NCBI GenBank assembly: GCA_002794775.1 | Contig: NBAY01000078.1 | Coordinates: forward strand, 1 to 64,000 | DNA from: Porodaedalea pini | Lineage: Eukaryota > Basidiomycota > Agaricomycetes > Hymenochaetales > Hymenochaetaceae | DNA: 64,000 nt | Reading direction: 5' to 3' | Made by a program: the position numbers and the translations under genes | Shown: in pieces, positions 1-12,000 of the stretch | Layout of the letters: the number at the start of each line of letters is the position of its first letter | Position numbering within the stretch: the first letter of the stretch is position 1 | The notes under the pieces: model-generated | Database searches by the model: none | What the model saw: only the letters and a program-made list of their open reading frames with translations | Told to the model about the DNA's origin: nothing

Positions 1-85
1 GCACAAGTGGAATGTCGAGAATGTCAATCATCACATACGAGACGTTCGATGCTAGGTGGACTATGTGAAGCAAACACGTCAGAAT

Positions 86-2146
86 CTACGCCTGTCTCCG
101 GCAGATAAACATTTGCGCAGTGCATTCGCTTCAAAGCATCAATATTCGCGTGTATGATGTCGCGACAGAACAAGTCGAGGTTGAGGTCGTTCTGAAAGTA
201 ACCTGTGTAAGCTGCAATTCGACAAGAAGCGAAGAAAGGCTTATATCAGACCTCGTCATACCCAAAGGGCTGCTCAATCTCTTCACCAGCAGCGAGGAAA
301 CCGATGTAGAAGAACGCGGCGATTCCAACGCCAGGTATCGTGAACCATCCAAATTGTTCGACGAGTTGAAAGGGAAGGAGGAAGAGGTAGAGCCAAACGC
401 ATCTGTGTGCATAACGTCATTTCTTATATCAGTTCTCCGAGGAATGAAAACGTAGACTTACTGGCGTATGTGCGCTGAGTACACACTGTCGACGTATTTT
501 GGTCAGAGAAATGCAATGTGCGCCATTGACGGGTAACGCTTACAAAGGAAGCGGGGTCGTTAAGATTCGCTCTAAAGCTAGACGCAAGAGTTCAAAGTTT
601 TAATATAGATTTGACAGTTGAGTAGCAGACGTACCGGAAAGGCTGTCTTCGAATGACGCAAGACAACCGTACATGCCACCCAGAGGATTTCCTAACCAAC
701 GGATTAGGAAATAGAGATAATAGAAACCAGGAGAATGCGAACCAGAAACAACGCCCCGTTCGTCGAGCAAGGCTATCCATTCGCTCAGGCACCGTAAGAC
801 TTCCAGTGGGAGATTCTTTCCTCCACCTGCAAGGACAGGCCTGAACTTACGCCCGACGATCCAGCTATTCGTTGCTTGATCTCCAAGTGACCGTCAGCGC
901 TTATATCATCGCTATGAAAAATGAACTCTGCGGTCGCTTTCTTCCGAAGACCGAATAGAGGACCAAGAGAGGAGAAAAATGAGGAAAACGGGACTAATTC
1001 GGTAAGGATCCTCGGGCGAGACGAGTGGTTTGGTGAGGAGGGAAACAAGAATGGTCGCTCGGACTCGTCGGCGCTGGAGCACGAGGAGCCCGGACGGAAG
1101 GTTCCATACTCATTGATAGCGGGGATTTCGGGATCCGGGGGCAAAGTTGGTATATGACGTGCTGACGAGATTGAAGAGGATATGTTGACAGCGGTACTCG
1201 TAGTATTCAAAGCTCCTTGATGTTTGCGAGCTCGCGATAGCTTTGATTTAGGATGGAGATGTGAATGCTGATCGCGTTTTAATATGAGTATATTTTATAA
1301 AAGCTGGAGGACGAACTTCGTGCAGTGGCTTGACGAGATGATAGAGGTCTTCATAATATATCCCGGCTTCACCTATTAAGATCGAGATAATCAGCCTCAA
1401 GCTCGGCTTACAGAGGCGGTGACACAACTAGCCTCGAAGATGGTGCTTAAGAGCAACGGCGAAACTATGAAAGAATGTCCGAATAATATAGCGCCTGCAT
1501 TTATGGAGTATCACTTACCCTTCTGTCAAGTCGAGTGCAAGCCGTTTTTCTTGCATGCATTTCTCAGCGTGTGTCAAATCATCGGATGGCACGTCTTTGT
1601 CGACTCTCAAGGGAACATGGATCCAGACTAACCGGCTCATCATCCGCGATGTTTTTATGACATCGGTCCAACAACATCGACCTGACCAATATCTCTCGTA
1701 CCTGCAGAAAAGTGAGTCGTGAGCATGATAGCAAAGATTACGTCTCGTACCCGCTTGAGGCTCGATATGATATCACGAATCCGATCACGACACCGAGCAC
1801 AGTGATCAGAACGGGCGGCACTGCCAGGTAGAACTGCGTAGTAAGGGAGACAGAAGTCACCGCTATACTAAAAACTTAGAAATCAGCTCCGAGAAAAAGT
1901 GTTGCCTCATACCTGCTGCGAATACGGAATGCAGTAGGACAGCAGGCCATATGGTCCAAACCTGGAAAGACAGTGGATATCAGTACAAAGGGGCAGTATC
2001 GCTGTGCTTACGACTGTTCCCTTGCCGAAGGTCCAAGAGCCTACATCTCGATGAGCAAACAGAGGTTTGTGGACATCCTGTTCTCGAGAATGTGAAGCAG
2101 GCAGAAGTACGTGACCCGTGGATGATCGTTTTTTGCTTTGGGACAT
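86..2146 (-). CDS. Bestrophin-like anion channel (UPF0187 family), multi-exon
   Basis: Bestrophin-family proteins form anion channels in membranes. Read on the minus strand through about nine short exons, the gene gives the family landmarks in order: an N-terminal segment with SWTFGKGTVV, hydrophobic segments (near 1750-1850), GYERYWSGR and ARLxW-like RLVWIHVP (near 1560-1690), EAGIYYEDLYHLVKPL (near 1330-1370), a low-complexity linker (785-1210), NLPLEVLRCLSEW and MYGCLASFEDSLSG (650-830), then LPFQLVEQFGW, AGEEIEQPFGYDE and NDLNLDLFCRDI (150-390). The last part is the conserved end of the family. The stop is at 86-88. The start at 2146 is the first in-frame ATG before the first membrane segment and is less certain. 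Several exon borders are tentative. The gene is divergent from SLD3 and shares a promoter region of about 340 bases with it. Confidence 0.8.
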
Positions 2147-2485
2147 GATGGACCGGAATCAAAACTTGGAAGCAACGCGGATGCAACGCATGGGAAATAA
2201 GCGCCGAAGCCACGTGATCGCGTATGCCGCCTAGTCCGGTCCGCCAAAGCTCACGACTCTACCGTAGCCACGACCTCTAGCCAAGGTCGGACTCGTTACG
2301 CCACCTCGCTTTCCATCATTTGCGACAATACGACGAGAGCCATCGAAAATCCAGTGACGCGTATACCTCTGAAGCTCGTTACACTTCAACTTGCGCACGA
2401 CGCGTCACTGCACCATCTCAGCCAGTAACATCTAGACGTCCTTGAAAGAGTTGTCCACCTTAGGGACATCACGGGTGCAGCGTCT
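2147..2485. promoter_or_regulatory. Shared promoter region between bestrophin-like gene and SLD3
   Basis: This gap separates two divergent gene starts, so it must hold both promoters. I see no clear TATA box, repeat or further gene in it. Confidence 0.45.
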
Positions 2486-4484
2486 ATGATATCGCAGCTT
2501 TACTCGCTAGATGAATCCTGTCCGGTCTCCTGGACGGATTCAGCGGAATCCCAGCTTCATCACGATTATCCCTTGTGCGTAGAACGTTCTGCGAGCATGT
2601 CTATGTTTCCCTGACGCCGCCAAGTTTGAATCAGGAAAATACAGACGAGAATTATGTGATTCGGAGATATCTCGAGACGTTGTGGCTTCCCGAAGTGAGT
2701 CACATATCACTTTCTATGCTTCTGTACACTGACACGCTTCTGCAGTCCTTCAACCCACTTTCCCACCTCATCTCGTCACTTCGTCGCATCGTCCCGTCAT
2801 CTGGCGAGAGATCGTCCCAGCCCCATCCTTTGCATTCCTTTCTCGAACCTTTGTTGTTATCGACACGCGCAGCTTCCGACAAATACCGAACGGAACTTGT
2901 GCAGATCCTTGCAGATGGCGGTGGCGCGGGTGAGCAGGAGGAGATGATGATGTGGTACGTTTGGGAGTATGAGGAGGCAGGTAGAGAAGAAGGAGGGGAT
3001 ATCGATGAAGAGAAGTGGCGGAAGACGTGGCTCGAGCGGCTCGAGAGACGAGAGTAAGCATTTGCGATTGCGCTTTCGTCTGCGAGACTCAAATTCTATT
3101 TGCAGGACGATGATACAGATTCTGCTCAATATACTCAAACTCAGTCTGCCGGGCCCGAAGCCGGTAGCTGCGGGAGAGTCGACGAAGAAACAGAAGAAAC
3201 AGAAGAAACAGGGTAAACACGAATTACTGCCGGAGACGGACGCGGAGCGCCTTGAGAGTTACATGGACAAGATTGCAGTGTGGCAACTCACTGAGTCCTT
3301 GGAAGGGAGCCAGCCATCTTCCCAGGGCATGGGCTCAAGCCAGGGAAAGGCGAAAGCAGACAGGCATTGGACGCAGGCGTTCTGCGAAGACATTGTCGAA
3401 CCGCTGTGCGTACCAATTCGAAACTCTCATTTAGGGAAGTTCCTGATAATTTGGTCATAGCTTCAAGGCAGAACTCCCTGAACAATGTGAACTCTTTCGC
3501 TCGAAGGTCTTCCCAGAATCGCCTTTCTCGGATGCAGAAGACTCGGACGTCGAGACTTTGTTGGACGGGAGGAACTCACGTGCTGGCTCGCGTGCACCGC
3601 CTGTATCGCGCGGACCTCTATCGCGCCTTCCTTCCGTTGCTTCCACTGGATCTGGCCTACAGCGGAGTAGGAGCCGCTCGCTGAGCGTCTCACTCGCGCA
3701 GGACGAGGCGTCACAACGAGCAAGCTTCGTCGAGCAGAAGCGTGGGCTGAGTCGAGAGGTCAGCATGAGCCGCGTGTTCAAGGAGAAACCAAAGGCGTAT
3801 CCGAAGCCCAAGGCGCCAGAGCCGAAGCCCGTGAGACCGAAGCTGAAGCGTGATGTGGGTGTAACGCTCGTGGAGGAGACGCCTGTCAAGCGAAGGCGTG
3901 CGGACTCGGGCTTCGACGGGCAGAATGCAAGATCTTGGGGCCAGCAATCGCAATTGCACATTCAATTTGCCGCAGCGGCCAGCTCTGTGCCGAGTCCACC
4001 GCCGACAAGTTCGAGTTCGCCTAGTAACGTGTGCATTGAGGACACACCTCTCGTGACGCGTAAACGCCAGCTGGAACATCAAGACACCCTTTCGCGTCTG
4101 TCACCTATGGCTGTTGATGGTCCGGATTATTCGGCGCCTGTAGCGGTCAAGGCTTCAAAAGCACGAATTAAGAAGACCTCGACCACGTCTCAGGCTTCTT
4201 CGCGGTCTCTACGTCCATCGCAGCGCTCAAGTCTGAAGAATATAGCGGACAGTAAGCTCGACGAGAATGCCGACGATAGCTTCATGGACTCGTTTGGCTC
4301 ATCGAACGTGATGCTCCTCAGCGATGCTGATGGTATGAATACCATGGTTTCGCCCTCGCCTGCAGCGAGGGTGCGGAAGGGCAGTGGGCCAGGTGTAAAT
4401 CCGCGCCGGGTGTCGATGCGAATGGACGACGGCGGAGATATAGAGATGGAAACGCCAACGAAAGAGAGGACTCGGAAAAGGTAA
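2486..4484 (+). CDS. SLD3: DNA replication initiation regulator Sld3
   Basis: Sld3 brings Cdc45 to the MCM helicase at replication origins and is a target of S-phase CDK. Five exons (2486-2574, 2625-2694, 2746-3053, 3106-3405, 3461-4484) join in frame to 596 residues. The N-terminal half carries family-like stretches LLLSTRAASDKYRTEL, EEMMMWYVWEYEE and WRKTWLERLERRE, then QILLNILKLSLPGPKP. The Sld3 core continues with ERLESYMDKIAVWQ, FCEDIVEPLFKAELPEQC and RSKVFPESPF. The C-terminal 250 residues are disordered and rich in Ser, Pro and Lys/Arg, with many SP/TP sites (for example EETPVKRR, MVSPSP) as expected of a CDK-regulated protein. The short first exon was chosen because it restores the frame through a GT...AG intron; the start could lie elsewhere. 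Essential single-copy gene, a good anchor for identifying the organism. Confidence 0.8.
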
Positions 4485-4785
4485 TGCTGAGTTGATCAGC
4501 CTCGAACAAGCACGAGTCTGACTTGGTGCGCGGTATTTGACGTCATTATACTCTACTCTGCGCATGAACCTATTGATGAGTGCGGAATTTACTCTTAAAG
4601 CTTGGCTCTGTCACCGTTTCGACGAGTGTAGGAGCAAGGCTTCACTATGATGGAGATCCTTGATGCACCTTGGTGTTTTGCTCTATACTTTTTCACCTCC
4701 ATCTATCTCTACACGAACTTTTTTTACCATGATATTTCTGTAATGAGGCCTGTGGAATACGTGCACCGTCTTTCGAATTTGTAAG
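4485..4785. other. 3' flank of SLD3, no gene seen
   Basis: AT-richer downstream sequence up to the edge of the fold-back element. No open frame with coding character was found. Confidence 0.4.
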
Positions 4786-5641
4786 TTACAGCCTTTTTCA
4801 TAAGTCCTGCGACACGTGCATGTCACGTGAAATGAGCCGTGTCAGAGCCAAAGTGTCGAAAAATTAGAATGAATGACTATTTTCTCTGTAGATTCTGCAC
4901 AGAACCTGCTCATTAAGTACTCAAAAAAAAGGCACGGTTCTCAGGAGAAGAAATATGTAAAATAGGGAGCAATAAATTGACTGTATAGGTGGGTGGAGAT
5001 CAAACAAGTGCAGCTGGTCTGTTCTCTTACCCATTTCCACTGAGATTCAAAAATTATGGCTCCCCTATATCTACCTATAAAATTCTTTCCTGTGTCTTTA
5101 AATTAAGTATATGACTATACCAACAGCTCCTGAAAGTTTGAAGCCAATCCATTCAGTATTCATGGTCCAGCAGCAAGATTTGTGTTCCACTTCAAGCTCT
5201 TTCCACCCTCCTTTTCTCACAACAGGTCTTGCAGAGTAGAACACAAATCTTGCTGCTGCACCATGAATACTGAATGGATTGGCTTCAAACTTTCAGGAGC
5301 TGTTGGTATAGTCATATACTTAATTTACAGACACAGGAAAGAATTTTATAGGTAGATGTAGGGGAGCCATAATTTTTGAATCTCAGTGGAAATGTGTGAG
5401 AGAACAGACCAGCTGCACTTGTTTGATCTCCACCTGCCTACACAGTCAATTTATTGCTCCATATTTTACATATTTCTTCTCCTGAGAACCATGCCTTTTT
5501 TTTTGAGTACTTAATGAGCAGGTACTGTGCAGAATCTACAGAGAAAATAGTCATTCATTCTAATTTTTCGACACTTTGGCTCTGACGCGGCTCATTTCAC
5601 GTGACATGCACGTGTCGCAGGACTTATGAAAAAGGCTGTAA
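4786..5641. mobile_element. Fold-back element with ~400-base inverted arms
   Basis: The left arm (4786-5187) and the right arm (5239-5641) are reverse complements with only scattered mismatches and single-base indels. A 51-base spacer (5188-5238) lies between them. The outer ends read TTACAGCCTTTTTCATAAGT and its reverse complement. No protein is encoded. This is the structure of a fold-back or MITE-like non-autonomous DNA transposon, or of a very recent head-to-head duplication. I could not make out a convincing target-site duplication: the left flank reads TTTGTAAG and the right flank GGATGTTG. Confidence 0.75.
5188..5238. repeat. Unpaired spacer (loop) of the fold-back element
   Basis: A pyrimidine-rich unique sequence lies between the two arms. 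It would form the loop if the arms paired in single-stranded DNA or RNA. Confidence 0.6.
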
Positions 5642-6086
5642 GGATGTTGCTATTGACGAACTTTGCGACGACGGAAGCGATCCAGAGTTATCCGTTCTCA
5701 AGAACGATCGGAGGTCGGTTTTTAGATTTTGTCATTGCAAAGCGACTTGCAATTGGAATATAGGCTGATTTCAAGTTATATTTACAAACACGTTGATCTG
5801 AGCATGGATGGAAAGAACCTGGTCACGGGCAGAGCTTGAAATGGTTCGTTCGGAGCTATCTCGGGCTATCATCGGCCGAAGCCGGATTAGGGCGCCTGTC
5901 CGGACCTGGCTCCGCGCTCTTGCGCGCTTACAGTGTTACACGTCCACGGAACTCGCGATCGACAGTTGACTCGGTCCTCGACTTCCATCCAGGCCATCAC
6001 GTAATGCAGCATCTTCAAGACGTTCACGATGACTCTTCCCTTTCTTCCTTTGTCCACGACTACGACCACGACCACAACCTCACGAA
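5642..6086. promoter_or_regulatory. Upstream region of the MFS transporter gene
   Basis: About 445 bases between the fold-back element and the ATG at 6087. It probably holds the promoter and 5' UTR. No separate gene is supported. The fold-back element has come to lie directly upstream of this promoter. Confidence 0.4.
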
Positions 6087-8092
6087 ATGACTGACGAGGA
6101 GACGCCTCTGCTACAAAACAGCGACGCTGACGAAGAGCCGAAGGAGACACCAATTCCATGGGGCCAGTTCTCCATCACGTTGGTTCTGCAATTAGCTGAA
6201 CCCATGTCATCACAGGCAAGTCCTTCAGTGTTTTTTTTTCCCCGCTAGTTCTTGACTAACTCTCCTACCCCTCGATAGGTCATTTACCCGTTTGTTCCTC
6301 AGCTCATTCGTGAGACTGGCGTTACGGGAGGGGATGATAAGAAGGTGGGATACTACGTAGGGATTATGGTGCGTGTTCGTGCATGCTTTACTCGCCACCC
6401 AACTGACCTTGTCATTCCAGCAAAGCATTTTCTTTGCCACTCAAGCCCTCACCGTGCTTCATTGGTCCCGCATCTCGGATCGTGTAGGGCGCAAGCCTGT
6501 TATTCTCGTTGGCCTTGTGGGGCTCTCTCTTTCCATGTATTGCTTTGGACTTGCAAGATCCTTCCCTGCTCTCGTCGTAGCACGATCTCTCGTGAGTTAT
6601 CTGGACTTTCGAAAGAACTCTACGTACTGACTTGGCCCGTTTTCATAACAAACCGACAGAACGGAGTCCTTAATGGAAACATAGGCGTGATAAAGAGCAT
6701 GATGGGCGAGTTGACAGATTCCACGAATGTCGCTCGAGCTTTCGCATATCAGCCTATTTCCTGGAGCACAGGAGCAACGATAGGTCCTCTTATCGGAGGT
6801 GCATTCTCCCACCCTACGGAGCGATTTCCGAGCGTCTTTGGAGGAAGCGCGTTCTTGAAAAAGTACCCGTACTTCTTGCCTTGTTCGATTCCGGCAACAT
6901 TCAGTATCCTAGCTTGGAGTATTACATATTTTTTCCTTAAAGAGACAAACCCGACTGGATTCTCCTTCCGTGCGCTTCTCCCGCGTCGCACTCACCCATC
7001 TTCGAACTCGCTGAAACTTGATCCGGGCCCCAGCACTCCGTCCATTCCAGAGGCGCCGCCTCTACGAAAATTACTCACTCCGCCTGTTCTCCTTTCAACC
7101 GCGGCGTACGCCCTCCTTTCCTTGCTCGACATCGCGTATCGCGCTCTGCAGCCCGTGTTCTATGCGACTCCACGCTCCCTGGGAGGACTCGGCCTCCCTC
7201 CTCATGCTATAGGTGTGGCACTTGCATTTCTTGGACTCACGAATGGGATCTTCCAGGTTGGGTTCTTTGCGCGCCTTACTCGCCGATGGGGAAATAAGAC
7301 GGTGTACCTTGTTGGTATTGCGGGTGCGGCGCCGATATTTGTGCTCTTCCCGACTATGAGTGCCGTTGTGCGTGCGGAGGACCGAGTATCCACTTCGGTG
7401 TCTGGTGTGGAAGAATTCACGATTAGTCCAGCGTTGGTCATGCTTGTGACACTTCAGCTTGGGTTGACTTTGTTGCTCAATATGTGCTACGGGAGCGTTT
7501 TCATTTTGTACGTCGATTCTATTTTTGCGTATGTCTGAGTATCGTTGAATTGTGAATATCTAGTATCACAGCTGCGGCGAACGCCATCCCACTGAAATCC
7601 GACCATCCCACACGTCCGCCTGTCTCGTCCTCCTCATCCAGTGCGACCCTGGTCGTATCTTCCTCGTCCAGAAAACCCGGAATCAAGAAAGACCAAAAGA
7701 CGAAGAAGCCGCGTCGAGGCAAATCGACATTGGGCGCGGTGAACGGCTTGGCACAGTGTACCGTTTCCGTGATGCGCTGCGTCGGGCCGTACACCGCCTC
7801 TGCCCTCTTTGCGCGCGGGCTCGCATGGGAGTACGGACGTGATAGTGGGATTCCGCTCCCTGGTGGGGATAGCGGACCTATCTCGGACCCGCTACCGGAC
7901 TCTGTGCTTGAGGTCGGCGCGATGGAGAAAGGGATGGTGTGGAGAAGGCTTGGGGGAGTGATGGTGTATGCGGTGATGATTGCGCTTGTGGGCATCACAC
8001 TTGCTGTTGGGTCGATGTTGCCGGAGGTGCCGTGGAGTGTTGCGGAGGATGAGGAGGATGCTGAGGAGGAAGGGGGACCTGCAGAGCAATGA
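6087..8092 (+). CDS. MFS general substrate transporter (ZIFL/Ycr023c-like)
   Basis: Membrane transporter of the major facilitator superfamily; substrate not known. Five exons (6087-6215, 6279-6368, 6421-6591, 6660-7507, 7564-8092) join to 588 residues. Visible landmarks are PIPWGQFSITLVLQLAEP (helix 1), the loop motif RISDRVGRKPVILVG after helix 2, the SNGVLNGNIGVIKSMMGELTD-like loop ending in TDSTN, and GATIGPLIGGAFSHP in helix 5. These are typical of the basidiomycete MFS group related to yeast Ycr023c and plant ZIFL. The tail is acidic (EDEEDAEEEGGP). Intron 1 uses a GC donor (CAG|GCAAGT). The last exon of this gene is found again as broken copies near 23.9, 28.7 and 44.6 kb, so this is the probable source or a sister of the source gene. 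It is convergent with a SIT remnant. Confidence 0.85.
6216..6278 (+). other. GC-AG intron in the MFS gene
   Basis: The exon ends CACAG and the intron begins GCAAGT, the usual form of a GC-AG donor, and ends GATAG. Splicing here is needed to keep the frame from AEPMSSQ to VIYPFVPQ. Confidence 0.7.
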
Positions 8093-8341
8093 TCGTTCTC
8101 TGCTTTCGTTTTTACCTGCGTTCTATTTTGCTGGGTTTCGTGCGTGGTTCATTGGTACTTCGTTGTCTCTGTTCGCCATCTTTTTTTTTTAATAGACAAA
8201 CTTGTGTTCATGGATTTGGGTAGACCAAATCGGATTAAAAGAGGCTCTTGTCCCCATCGTTGAAAGAATGAAACTTAGTCTTTGTTACCGTGATGTCTTA
8301 GTGAACTTCGATCTCGAATGCGCCCTCAGGAGCCCCCGATC

Positions 8342-8690
8342 CTATACGAGAAGGTAAATCGCGATCCATGTCCTCGTTCTGCTGACATGGACGTTGGAGT
8401 ATCTCGCCATTGAGATCCTCCTCGTCGATTGCGTTCTGCTTGTCGCCCAAGGTACCGGTTTGGCATAGCGAGCAAGTATAACTGGAGCAACTACTAGTGC
8501 GAACGAGAGAATGGGCACGGCCGAGATTATGGTGGCGGCGATGATTATGTTCTTCATCGTTGTCTCGTATGCTGCATCAGAAGAGAGAGTGACGATTGAG
8601 TCAGCTGCAGAAGGGCAAAAAGAGAAGGATCTTGCGCACACCGCAGACGACATCCTCCCGAACCTCAGTTCTGGTCTAATGCATTGAGCG
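8342..8690 (-). pseudogene. SIT siderophore transporter, last exons only (copy A)
   Basis: On the minus strand the sequence gives MKNIIIAATIISAVPIL followed by a degraded tail, matching the end of the intact SIT gene at 59.7-62.5 kb. The exon before it survives only as a frame-shifted trace of the EIREGVISG region. Everything upstream is missing, so this is a 3' fragment. It lies tail to tail with the intact MFS gene, the same arrangement as at 29 and 45 kb. Confidence 0.7.
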
Positions 8691-9059
8691 CCTTCAAAGG
8701 GAGTCAAATAGATCTGTATCGCTCCGGGGGATACGAACGGAAAGAAGGCGGTAGAGCGAGAAGAGTCTATGCATCCTTGTATCGAGTAGTGTCAAGCATT
8801 CATTCCTCGTCTCAGTAAAGCTGAAACCAAATTTAGTACTTGGAACAGAGCTCGAAAGTGCACATAAATTGTATTGCTCTTGCAGTAATGGGACAACATC
8901 AAGACAGGAAAAAGGTGGTAAATGGTACAATATACCTCTGAGAAGCTCTCCTCGACAACATGGAAGCTGAGAATGGTAGATACGAAGAAAGGGATCTGAT
9001 AAACATGAGTATGAGATAGAATGGAATCAAAGAGACCTCGCGTGCTCACAAAACGCAGT

Positions 9060-12000
9060 TTATGCTCCAATATGAACAAAGTTCACCCATCTTTCAAGCG
9101 AGTCTTTCTCCTTTCGCATCTTCCTTCGCATCTCCTTTGTTGCGTTATGAAGAGCTCGGGCGGATCGCTTGAACCCCGCTTCCGGCATCCCGTCTTCTGC
9201 AAACATATGAGTGTAGAATTTCTGCGCAAGGGCTGGCCCGTCCTCATCGAGCATTGCCCACATCGTCCCAATCACGCTCCGAAATCCGCAGAACTGCACG
9301 CCCGCAGCGAGGTGAAGCACCTCGTCGTGAGCGCTATCAACAGTCTGCTCCGCAGTATGACAGGCAGCTAAGAAGGCGACCTCGGCGTTTGGGAGACGGG
9401 CGCGAACAATTTCAAGCAAACTAAGGCGATCATCTCCGAAAAGCCGGAAAGATGAATCGAAAGGTCTGCCTGGCACAAGCTCCCCGTGACACGCGAAGTG
9501 GACCCATGGGTGTTCTTTGAGGCTTCTGATTACTTCGCTGCTAGTCGCTTGCTTTCCGACAAGGCACGTCATGGATCTTCCAGAGTTCCCTATCAGATCG
9601 ATTTCGTGTCCGACGTTTTGGAGACTCTCGTCCGGCTGGCCAACGACGAGAAATGGCGGTTTATGCGCAGAGTCAGGGGACATGTTGGACCGAGCCTGGA
9701 TTAGGGCTTGGAGAGTAGGTGTATAAGATGATATATATTTGTGTGAGCGATAGCCCGTTATACCCTTGTCGTCCTTGGACCATATCCCGGCAGCATGCAA
9801 TGGTAAGGCCTGCAAAATCGAAGTCGGGCACCACCAAATCCGATGTTGTTCCTCAACTCCGATCTCCTTGAGCTTCTCGATCACCTTAGACACGACCAGC
9901 GTCCATGATTTCTCCATTACAAATCTAAGGATTTCGTTGTAATTATTCGGAAGGGATGAAAGATCTCGACGTGCGTCTGTGAGACGCCTGTACAGGTCGA
10001 ATGCCGTTTCATAGAACTCGGGGACGCTTTCTGATAGCGGAACGAGGACGGGATCGTGGTCATTAGTAACAATGATGGCATCGGAGCGATAGCTGGAGTG
10101 ATTGATAACAATGATGGGGCCCTCATCAGCCGCAACCCGTAACGTTGTGAATCGGGTAGGTCGCTGAAAGTCTTCGAAGCCAGGTAGTTCCTGTATTCTG
10201 CCGATTAGTTTCTTTCGGTCCTCTGAAAGACGCCGACCCCGTGCCATCATTTCATCAAGTGATAAACGTCCCGTCCGCAATCTGTCTGCAAGGCCGTCAG
10301 CTACCCTCGATCCAGGAAAGTGCATCTCGGGCGATGCGCCAGTGACAAGTGCCTCCAATTCGTTACTAACGTCCTTGAAGTTATCGGCCAGTTCTTTGTT
10401 GACTTCCGCGAGACGATCGATAGTCATCCTAAAGCCACGCATCTGCGACCAGAGCAGGGCCCTACCTTGCTCAAGGAACTCAACGGCTTGGGCGAGATCG
10501 CCCTTTTCAATAGCATACGATGCAGCATCTACGGCTAGCGATGGATAACCATCCTTGCCATTTAATAGCTCGTGCTGCATGTTCACAGTGGGGACGACGT
10601 TCAGAGAGCGCTCAAGGAGGAGCAGTGCAGTGTTGTATGCGCTGAGAGCAGTGGTATGGTTATGTGATCGTGCGAGGTTCGCCCACCGGCAAGCTGATCG
10701 GAGGCGTGTCAATGCGCTGGAAAATTCATGAGACGCGCCAGACTCAAGCAGTTCAATGGCTTCCTCCAGATCTTTCTTGTTATGTGTCTGCTTGAATCGA
10801 GTTTCGACAGCGCTTGCAAGGTCCATGAAGGACATGGAACGATCAGGGTGGCCGGCAGGGAGGAGATCCAATGCGGAGCGGTGCAGTTCAATCGACTCTT
10901 CCAAGTCCTCCATTCGACCGTTCTGCTCGAATCGAGTCAAAACAGCGTTTGCAAGGTTCATCAACAAACCGGAACGATCAGGGTGGCCGGTAGGATGGAG
11001 ATCCAATGCGGAGCGGTGCAGTTCAATCGACTCTTCCAAATCCTCCGTTCGACCGTTCTGCTCGAATCGAGTCAAAACAGCGTTTGCAAGGTTCATCAGC
11101 GACATGGAACGATCAGGGTGACCAGGAGGGAGGAGATCCAATGCGGAGCGGTGCAGTTCAATCGACTCTTCCAGGTCGTCCGTTCGACCGTACTGCTCGA
11201 ATCGAGTTTTGACAGCGTTTGCAAGGTTCATCAGCGACATGGAACGATCAGGGTGGCCAGGAGGGAGGAGATCGAACGCGTTGCGGTGCAGTTCAATCGA
11301 CTCTTCCAAGTCCTCCATTCGACCGTTCTGCTCGAATCGAGTCAAAACAGCGTTTGCAAGGCTCATCAACAAATCGGAACGAAGGGGGTGGCCGGCAGGG
11401 CAGAGATCCAATGAGGTGCGGTGCAGTTCAATCGACTCTTCCAAGTCCTCCATTCGACCGATCTGCTTGAATCGAGTTTTGACAGCGTTTGCAAGGTTCA
11501 TCAACGAACCGGAACGATGAGGGTGGCCGGTAGGATGGAGATCCAACGCATCACGGTGCAGTTCAATCGACTCTTCCAAGTCCTCCGTTCGACCGATCTG
11601 CTCGAATCGAGTTTTGACAGCGCTTGCAAGGTTCATGAGCGACGTGGAACGAAGAGGGTGGCCGGCAGGGTGGAGATCCAACGAGGTGCGGTACAGTGAA
11701 ATCGACTCTTCCAAGTCCTCCGTTCGACCGTTCTGCCCGAATCGAGTTTTGACAGCGTTTGCAAGGCTGATCAACGAACTGGAACGAAGAGGGTGGCCGG
11801 TAGGGAGGAGATCCAACGCGTTGCGGTGCAGTGAAATCGACTCTTCCAAGTCCTCCGTTCGACCGCTCTGCCCGAATCGAGTCAAAATAGCGTTTGCAAG
11901 GTTCATCAACAAATTGGAACGATCAGGGTGGCCGGGAGCGCAGAGATCCAATGCGGTACGATGCAGTGAAATCGACTCTTCCAGATCCTCCGTTCGACCG

